DNA of 6,150 bases, from positions 1-6,150 of the forward strand of contig CAXAVP010000261.1 in NCBI GenBank assembly GCA_963972175.1, read 5' to 3'. Source of the DNA: Arenibacter sp963972175 (GTDB lineage Bacteria; Bacteroidota; Bacteroidia; Flavobacteriales; Flavobacteriaceae). The notes beneath the pieces are model-generated. The model searched no databases and was not told where the DNA came from. It was given only the letters and a program-made list of their open reading frames with translations. Each line of letters opens with the position of its first letter. Position 1 is the stretch's first letter. Below, piece by piece: positions 1 through 4,548 of the stretch. The position numbers and the translations under genes were made by a program.

Positions 1-649
1 TATTTAAGTCGTTAAACTCATTAAATAGGGGCGAATAGGTACCTGTTCCGGTAATTCGATTATCAAAAAAGCCGTTGCGCAGTTCTATGGGGTAATGGGG
101 TTTATAGGTGTCCAAATAAACTTGTCCACTAATACCCAATTCAGTATTTTTTTGGTTCATCAGACGGGTGTAACCAGCTCCGAAGCCCAAGGAAAAGTAA
201 TCGTATTCCGCAGACACTGCAATGTTGGCACTAAGGATGTTGTTCCGGTCTTTGGAACTATGGGTAAAGGTGGGGTGAACATAGGTTAGGGCATCACTTC
301 TGGAGGCTCCTGAAGATTCCACCCATGGACTGGCAGTTTTGCTGCCGTCAAAAGGGTTTACATTGCTAGATGAGGCTGAGGTATAGGCAGATATCCCTGC
401 ATCCAGAGTAAGCGTTTTGTCCTCACCTATGGGAATGCTCACAATAATGGTAGGGGTCATATCGGTAAGTTTTTCTGTTCCCTCCCCTCCGGTTACGGCC
501 GCATTGTCCCCATCTTGGGAATAATAGCTATAGAGAAGCTCCACTTCGGGAGTTTCCAAAACTTTCTTAACATATTCCTGGTTGTTTCCTTGGGAAAATC
601 CTGCCCATGAAATCAATCCAAAAATCAATATAAATCCTGTTTTCTTCAT
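1..649 (-). CDS. DUF3570 family protein, predicted outer-membrane beta-barrel (partial, C-terminus cut by window edge)
   Basis: The frame is open from an ATG at 649 to the left edge, giving 216 visible residues; I recall family members being about 400 long, so roughly half is missing. Residues 1-19 form a signal peptide (basic MKK, hydrophobic core, ending GFSQ). The segments TGGEGTEKLTDMTPTIIV (residues 53-70), ISAYTSASSSN (86-96), SPWVESSGAS (107-116) and EYDYFSLGFGAGYT (148-161) match the pattern I know from Bacteroidota DUF3570 proteins. Alternating polar and hydrophobic stretches with many Tyr, Phe and Gly residues fit transmembrane beta-strands, hence the outer-membrane prediction. The start lies 7 bp after the DUF4266 lipoprotein gene and follows an A/T-rich leader without a Shine-Dalgarno sequence. 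It is the visible last gene of the thioredoxin/ApbE/DUF4266 operon. The biochemical function is unknown; the family assignment is firm and the barrel topology is an inference. Confidence 0.88.
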   Translation of the reverse strand, partial: MKKTGFILIFGLISWAGFSQGNNQEYVKKVLETPEVELLYSYYSQDGDNAAVTGGEGTEKLTDMTPTIIVSIPIGEDKTLTLDAGISAYTSASSSNVNPFDGSKTASPWVESSGASRSDALTYVHPTFTHSSKDRNNILSANIAVSAEYDYFSLGFGAGYTRLMNQKNTELGISGQVYLDTYKPHYPIELRNGFFDNRITGTGTYSPLFNEFNDLN

Positions 650-656
650 GTTTATT

Positions 657-866
657 TTAATTACAGCCACATCCACCCCCTGTTTTGCCACCGTTGGCCC
701 CAGCAGCCGCTTCCCTATATATATGAAAATTGGTTTCAAACCGCTCCAAGCTTTTGGATGTTAAGCTCATTTCTTCATCGTTGAGGTATACCTTGTCGTA
801 TTCCCTTACCGCAACACATGACGATAGTGATAAAGCGCCCACAGTAAGTATAATTAATTGTCGCAT
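657..866 (-). CDS. DUF4266 small lipoprotein with C-terminal GGGCGCN tail
   Basis: This 69-residue protein has a lipoprotein signal peptide with lipobox L14-S-S-C17, so the mature protein is only about 53 residues and begins with a lipidated Cys17. The core around VREYDKVYLNDEEMS (residues 20-34) and YREAAAGANGG (50-60), followed by a Gly-rich end with Cys66 and Cys68 and a terminal Asn, is the DUF4266 pattern. The ATG at 866 is 3 bp after the apbE stop and DUF3570 follows 7 bp later, so translation is probably coupled along one mRNA. The function is not known. The short CGC tail could bind metal, form a disulfide handled by the upstream thioredoxin-fold protein, or be modified; the sequence does not decide among these. 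The residue after Cys17 is Val, not Asp, but Bacteroidota lipoprotein sorting rules make the final membrane uncertain. Confidence 0.88.
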   Translation of the reverse strand: MRQLIILTVGALSLSSCVAVREYDKVYLNDEEMSLTSKSLERFETNFHIYREAAAGANGGKTGGGCGCN

Positions 867-869
867 AAG

Positions 870-1859
870 CTATTGGGTTTTGTTAAGTTCAATGTTTTTA
901 GAAGTGTGAACCTTATTTTTATCATCTATTATAATACATTCCACTCCTTTAATTTGGTTTATTGTATTGAGTCCTGTTTCCGTGCCGGTAATAAAAACTG
1001 AGGTCGCCAGGGCATCACACAATTCGGCACTAGGAGCAAAAATGGTGACACTTAGGATGCCTGTGGAGGGATAACCGGTTCGTGGGTCAATAATATGGCT
1101 GTATTTCACCCCCTTGAAGGTGACGTATTTTTCATAATTGCCCGATGTGGCCACTGCCGCGTTGACTACAGGGAACCAGGAGAATATTTTGTCCTTGTTA
1201 AGAGGGTTGGTAATGCCTACCATCCAATCCGTACCGTTGGGTTGTTTCCCCCAAGTGGTAAGGTCGCCCGAGGCATTTATGATCCCGGAGCTAACCCCTT
1301 GGGATTTTAACAAGCTCCTAGCCTTATCTGCGGCAAATCCCTTGCCAATGGCCCCGAAACCTATTCTCATACCTTTTTGCTTTAAAAAGACGGTCTGTGA
1401 CTTCTTATCCAGCACTATGTTCTCATAACCTATTTTGGCGACGGAATTTTGTATGGCTTCCTTAGAAGGTATCTGGGTCATGCTGCCGTCATATCTCCAG
1501 ACCTTGTCAATGGAGGCATAGGTGATATCAAAGGCACCGTCCGTTATTTTGGAGACGGTGATGCATCGCTCAATTAGGTGTATCAATTCTTGATCAACTT
1601 TTACGGGTTTAATCCCGGCATTTAGATTAATATCTGAGGTCTGTGAGCCGGGAATCCATGAGGAAATCAACGCTTCAATTCTGGTGATTTCTTCAATGGC
1701 TATATCTATATAAGAGTCGGCAGTAACTTCGTCCTTTGCCACAATGGTAATATCAAACCTGCTCCCCATTAGTTTTGTGGTTCGTCTATGTGCCAATTCT
1801 TGGGAGAAAACGAAACATGGGATTAATAATGCAAGTGCGATGAATAGTGGGTTTTTCAA
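870..1859 (-). CDS. apbE: FAD:protein FMN transferase (ApbE family)
   Basis: ApbE enzymes act outside the cytoplasm and transfer FMN from FAD onto a Thr or Ser of target proteins, using Mg2+. The 329-residue product has all family landmarks in order: MGSRFD (31-36), TDGAFDIT (106-113), GAIGKGFAAD (169-178), INASGDL (194-200), ATSGNYEKY (237-245), HIIDPRTGYP (255-264) and CDALATSVFITG (281-292), where D282 and T286 correspond to the metal-site Asp and Thr of the family. Residues 1-19 are a signal peptide ending VFSQ; Cys15 follows Pro, so it is not a lipobox. The start is TTG at 1859, chosen because it retains the signal peptide; its TTGA overlaps the upstream thioredoxin stop. The next Met is residue 31, inside the MGSRFD motif. 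Length and motifs indicate an intact enzyme. No FMN_bind-domain or other obvious substrate is encoded in the window, so the target is unknown. Confidence 0.95.
   Translation of the reverse strand: MKNPLFIALALLIPCFVFSQELAHRRTTKLMGSRFDITIVAKDEVTADSYIDIAIEEITRIEALISSWIPGSQTSDINLNAGIKPVKVDQELIHLIERCITVSKITDGAFDITYASIDKVWRYDGSMTQIPSKEAIQNSVAKIGYENIVLDKKSQTVFLKQKGMRIGFGAIGKGFAADKARSLLKSQGVSSGIINASGDLTTWGKQPNGTDWMVGITNPLNKDKIFSWFPVVNAAVATSGNYEKYVTFKGVKYSHIIDPRTGYPSTGILSVTIFAPSAELCDALATSVFITGTETGLNTINQIKGVECIIIDDKNKVHTSKNIELNKTQ
1856..1859 (-). other. TTGA stop/start overlap (translational coupling, decides apbE start)
   Basis: The last base pair triplet of the thioredoxin-like gene (TGA) overlaps the TTG start of apbE in the tetranucleotide TTGA. 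The bases just upstream read CGAAGG directly against the TTG, too close for a usable Shine-Dalgarno. Start by ribosome re-initiation after the upstream stop is therefore the simplest reading. The signal peptide that begins exactly at this codon supports it. Confidence 0.75.
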
Positions 1860-2290
1860 CCTTCGAACGATTTTAAGAGTGCAATATATTCCTTTGCGGA
1901 TATGTTTTTATAGCCGGTTTGGCCTAATACCTGTCCATCGGGGTCCAATAGCAAAACCAATGGGAAATAGCCATTTTTGTTGTACTTATCTGCAAGTTGG
2001 GCGTTTTTGTTCTTTTGGTCATCCTGGAGTTGGTTCGCTTTCTTTCTGGGGAAATCTGCTCTGAGCATGGTCCAATGCCCCTTGGCGTACTCCTTAAATT
2101 CAGGGGATTGCCAAATTTTCCTATCCAATTTAATGCAGGGAGCACACCAATCGGAACCCGAAAAAACCAGCAGAATATTTTGTTGGTTTTCCTTGGCCAG
2201 GGTAGCAGCTGCCCGCCAATCGGTTTCCCATATTTGAGCAGTTATAAGACTTGAAAACATCAACCCCATAATTAAAATCCACTTCTTCAT
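1856..2290 (-). CDS. Periplasmic thioredoxin-fold protein (WCAPC)
   Basis: The 144-residue product has a signal peptide (1-19, MKKW... ending ITAQ) followed by a single thioredoxin-like domain. The redox site is SDWCAPC (residues 46-52) with Cys49 and Cys52. The Pro in GYFPLVLLLDPDG (Pro110) fits the conserved cis-Pro preceding a beta-strand. The long charged insert between residues 82 and 103 (many Lys, Gln, Asn) resembles Thioredoxin_7-type (DUF255-like) proteins rather than TlpA. It probably acts in the periplasm as a thiol reductase or oxidant for a partner, plausibly the two C-terminal cysteines of the DUF4266 lipoprotein; this partner is inferred only from the operon. It is the first gene of the operon. 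The 141 bp upstream (2291-2431) should hold the promoter, but I see no convincing -33 TTTG/-7 TAnnTTTG pair. The leader before the ATG is A-rich without a Shine-Dalgarno. Confidence 0.9.
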   Translation of the reverse strand: MKKWILIMGLMFSSLITAQIWETDWRAAATLAKENQQNILLVFSGSDWCAPCIKLDRKIWQSPEFKEYAKGHWTMLRADFPRKKANQLQDDQKNKNAQLADKYNKNGYFPLVLLLDPDGQVLGQTGYKNISAKEYIALLKSFEG

Positions 2291-2431
2291 TTCGGGATGT
2301 TTTAGCGTTAAAAATGATGGTTTTTTATAAAGCCGTGATATAAAGGTCTGTTATAATGGTCGCTTATTATGTTATTCCTTACTATTTTCCGGCTCTATTG
2401 CCTATGGGCACTACAATTTCCTGCTGGGGAT

Positions 2432-3340
2432 TTATAGGCTATTCATCCAACCTATCCATTGATCGGTCCAGGTAGCCAAATGTGGCTCTTGTAGCCCTAG
2501 GGCAAAACCGTGACCTCCCGTAGGATATATATGCATGGCTGCAGGCACCTTATGTTTTAACAGGGCAGTATAAAAAAGCAAGCTATTTTCTACGGGTACT
2601 GCGGTATCGTCCGAAGCGTGCAGCAAAAAAGTGGGAGGGGTATCGGCAGTAACCTGTAATTCGTTGGAAAAATGGTCCAGCATTTCTTGGGTTGGGTTTT
2701 CACCCAATAAGTTCTTTCTAGAACCACCATGGGTATTTAGCTCGCCCATTGTAATAACGGGATAGGCGAGGGTCATAAAGTCTGGTCTGGCACTCAGTTG
2801 GTCTATAGCATCTTGCTTGGCATATACCACCTCATTATAATGCGTTCCCAGAGTGGAGGCTAAATGTCCTCCTGCCGAAAAGCCTATTATTCCAATGTTG
2901 TTGGGATCAATATTCCACTCCGCTGCATTGTACCGTACTGTTCTAATGGCACGTTGCGCATCCTGTAAGGGTACCTTGTGTTTCTCGGTTACCGATTTGG
3001 AATTGGGCAGTCTGTATTTAACAACGATTCCGGCAATACCCTTGGCGTTCAGCAATTTTGCAAAATCGCTACCCTCCCAATCATAGGCCAGAATGCCGTA
3101 GCCTCCTCCAGGGAAAATTAAAACGGCCTGGCCGGTCGCTATTTTTTTGGCGGGCAGATATACTTCTATCTGTGGTAGCTGTACCTTGGCTATCCTTACA
3201 ATGTCCGCGCTTATTACCTCCTCTTTTTCATCGGTTTTGATGGAATTGGGTATGTTTTTGGGCCAAAGCGGCAGTACGGTGTTTTGGGCGTAAGTGGTCA
3301 TAGAAAGGAATAGGGTGATAAGGAAAATAAATGGTTTCAT
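2432..3340 (-). CDS. Secreted alpha/beta-hydrolase esterase (BD-FAE / acetyl-xylan-esterase-like)
   Basis: The 302-residue protein begins with a signal peptide (1-19, ending TTYAQ). The alpha/beta-hydrolase landmarks are complete: the oxyanion-hole segment FPGGGY (76-81), the nucleophile elbow GFSAGGHLAS (153-162) with Ser155, the acid Asp245 in HASDDTAVP (241-249), and the base His277 in GGHGF (275-279). The order, spacing and the VVKYRLP (107-112 region) strand match the esterase/lipase family that includes BD-FAE and acetyl-xylan esterases of Bacteroidota. It likely removes acetyl or similar acyl groups from a carbohydrate in the periplasm or outside the cell; the exact substrate cannot be read from the sequence. 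The beta-helix protein upstream on the same strand supports a glycan role, but 1.2 kb of repeats lies between them. A 141-bp gap without a clear terminator precedes the next operon. The ATG at 3340 follows an A/T-rich leader without a Shine-Dalgarno. Confidence 0.88.
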   Translation of the reverse strand: MKPFIFLITLFLSMTTYAQNTVLPLWPKNIPNSIKTDEKEEVISADIVRIAKVQLPQIEVYLPAKKIATGQAVLIFPGGGYGILAYDWEGSDFAKLLNAKGIAGIVVKYRLPNSKSVTEKHKVPLQDAQRAIRTVRYNAAEWNIDPNNIGIIGFSAGGHLASTLGTHYNEVVYAKQDAIDQLSARPDFMTLAYPVITMGELNTHGGSRKNLLGENPTQEMLDHFSNELQVTADTPPTFLLHASDDTAVPVENSLLFYTALLKHKVPAAMHIYPTGGHGFALGLQEPHLATWTDQWIGWMNSL

Positions 3341-3536
3341 CTAAATTTTTGAATAGGTTGATACGGTTAAAGATAGAAAATATCGTGGAACAAGAAGGTT
3401 TAATGTTTTTCAAGCTACTCCACGTCCAAAAAATGGGTTCTTAAAAGTGACTTTGGCCATTATAAGCCCTATTTTTTAATACCTAATAATTATTAATAAT
3501 TAAAAATGGATGTTATACGGTTATTTATTGATTTTT

Positions 3537-3577
3537 AAAACACTGATAATGAAGTAATTGAAATTACACAGTGTTTT
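3537..3577. repeat. Perfect 9-bp inverted repeat with nested stem
   Basis: AAAACACTG (3537-3545) is exactly complementary to CAGTGTTTT (3569-3577). Inside the 23-nt loop, GTAATT (3554-3559) pairs with AATTAC (3562-3567), making a compound hairpin. It lies between the A/T-rich region upstream of the esterase and the repeat array. It could be a weak terminator for transcription coming from the array or beta-helix side, or one end of an inserted element. No long T-run follows on either strand, so a terminator role is only possible. Confidence 0.6.
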
Positions 3578-3672
3578 GACGAGAAGAAGGTAAAGGGATT
3601 TCTGTGAAAGTTCAATGTTACTGTGGTCGCCTCAGGCATTTCGACCTTAGGGAAGCCACCGAAGGTACAGAA

Positions 3673-3782
3673 ATACCCCAGAAATGAAAATGACAAGAGG
3701 TAAATCACAGAAGCAGCTGAGCGTGCACTTAAAATTAGTACACAGCAACTAACTACCGACTACTAGCACTCGAAACCAAGCG
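3673..3782. repeat. Partial, diverged repeat unit preceding unit A
   Basis: The first ~46 bases (3673-3718, starting ATACCCCAGAAATGAAAA) match 4364-4410 of unit B with only about three differences. The remainder (3719-3782) is longer and diverged from the corresponding unit end, but finishes in a similar way (GAAACCAAGCG before the unit start, compared with AGAACCAAATA). It therefore corresponds to the tail third of one more repeat unit. Sequence further left (3600-3672) shows only scattered resemblance. Confidence 0.65.
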
Positions 3783-4116
3783 TGTGCGACTTCTCGTTGT
3801 CCCGATAATGGGACGCTGTCGAAGTGACTAGGGTCGTCATTTTATACGATAGGGAGAAACCGAAAATTGCGCGACGTTTATACCGGTTGTTGATGGGTCT
3901 AGGCAAGGGCAATTAGAAACAACAACAGGCTCCTTCCCTTGGTTAAGGGAAGGTGGTCCCTGCGCCCTAGCGGAGGAGACGTTAGGGATTGTATCCACGC
4001 CAAATACAAGCCAATAGTTCACCAATACCCCAGAGCTAAAAATGCCATGAGCTAAATCGCATTAGTAGTTCCGCTCAAAGCTGAGAGGTAGCTAAAACTT
4101 ATAGGAGAACCAAATA
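3783..4116. repeat. Tandem repeat unit A (334 bp)
   Basis: This is the first full copy, aligned by eye over its whole length to unit B at roughly 90% identity, higher over the first ~270 bases. It contains three potential hairpins: GTCCC/GGGAC at 3799-3814, a perfect 9-bp CCTTCCCTT-ggtt-AAGGGAAGG at 3932-3953, and CCGCTCA/TGAGAGG (one mismatch) at 4071-4088. GTTGTTG and CAACAAC also face each other across the segment near 3886-3927. It most resembles a non-coding intergenic repeat family; I do not recognise a named element, and no transposase or terminal inverted repeats are visible. Confidence 0.85.
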
Positions 4117-4455
4117 TGTGCGACTTCTCGTTGTCCCGAAAAAGGGACGCTGTCAAAGTGACTAGGGTTGTCATTTTATACGATAGGGAGAAACCGAAAA
4201 TTGCGCGACGTTTATACGGGTTGTTGATGGGTCTAGGCAATGGCAATACATATAGAAACAACAACAGGCTCCTTCCCTTGGTTAAGGGAAGGTGAATCCT
4301 GCGCCCTAGCGGAGGAGACGTTAGGGATTGTATCCACCAGAAATACAAGCCAATAGTTCACCGATACCCCAGAAATGAAAAGGACAAGGAGGTAAATCAC
4401 AGAAGTAGCTCCGCTCAAAGCTGAGAGGTAGCTAAAGCTATATTAGAACCAAATA
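4117..4455. repeat. Tandem repeat unit B (339 bp)
   Basis: The second full copy directly abuts unit A. The 5-bp length difference comes from an extra CATAT-like insertion near 4247-4252. All three hairpins of unit A recur: GTCCC/GGGAC at 4133-4148 with the loop changed from GATAAT to GAAAAA, the identical 9-bp stem at 4271-4292, and CCGCTCA/TGAGAGG at 4411-4428. Stem sequences are unchanged while the first loop differs. The last ~75 bases are the most different from unit A. Confidence 0.85.
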
Positions 4456-4525
4456 TGTGCGACTTCCGGTCGACCCATGGGCTTATGTTGTAGTGACTAC
4501 GGTAGTCCATATGGGGTCAAATATT
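4456..4525. repeat. Diverged partial third unit (start only)
   Basis: The sequence begins TGTGCGACTTC, identical to the start of units A and B, and continues with recognisable matches such as AGTGACTA-GG-GTC before similarity fades near 4515. The hairpin position holds CCCATGGG (4474-4481) instead of GTCCC...GGGAC, and a GACTAC-g-GTAGTC dyad lies at 4495-4507. It appears to be the eroded beginning of a further unit, ending about 25 bp beyond the beta-helix stop codon. Confidence 0.65.
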
Positions 4526-4548
4526 TTCACAACATGCCTTTTAAAGTT

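Larger units (their letters stand above)
3341..4548. other. Gene-free intergenic stretch made largely of tandem repeats
   Basis: About 1.2 kb separates the esterase start from the beta-helix gene stop. No open frame here looks like a real gene: the longest minus-strand frames lie inside the repeats, are low-complexity, and are not kept in frame between copies because the copies differ by 5 bp. Positions 3341-3536 are very A/T-rich (including a TAATAATTA-type run at 3484-3502) and probably contain the esterase promoter and leader. Positions 3537-3577 form a hairpin, 3578-3672 is unassigned, 3673-4525 is repeat array, and 4526-4548 is the short tail after the beta-helix stop. Confidence 0.8.

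Noticed and set aside
1815..1859. ApbE as a lipoprotein through Cys15
   Set aside because: Pro precedes the Cys and the motif LIPC does not fit a lipobox; a standard signal peptide ending in VFSQ is the better reading.
1744..2254. Plus-strand frames overlapping the thioredoxin-like and apbE genes
   Set aside because: They lie antisense to genes with complete family motifs and have no recognisable content of their own.
3368..3393. TTG...TATCTTTA as a Bacteroidota-type promoter for the esterase
   Set aside because: The -7-like box fits TAnnTTTG imperfectly and the spacer of 15 bp is shorter than usual, so it is not distinguishable from chance in A/T-rich DNA.
3228..3413. Minus-strand 61-codon frame overlapping the esterase start
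   Set aside because: It overlaps the esterase signal peptide in another frame and shows no domain; the esterase has full motif support.
3837..4418. Minus-strand open frames of 60-98 codons in the repeat array
   Set aside because: They read through the hairpin repeats, the 5-bp difference between units breaks the frame between copies, and the translations have no domain or signal-peptide character.
3783..4455. CRISPR array or integron attC cassettes
   Set aside because: The units are over 330 bp and repeated along their whole length with no short repeat/unique spacer pattern, and no cassette genes or integrase lie beside them.
4495..4507. GACTAC-g-GTAGTC dyad as terminator of the beta-helix gene
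   Set aside because: The loop is a single base and no T-rich run follows on the minus strand.
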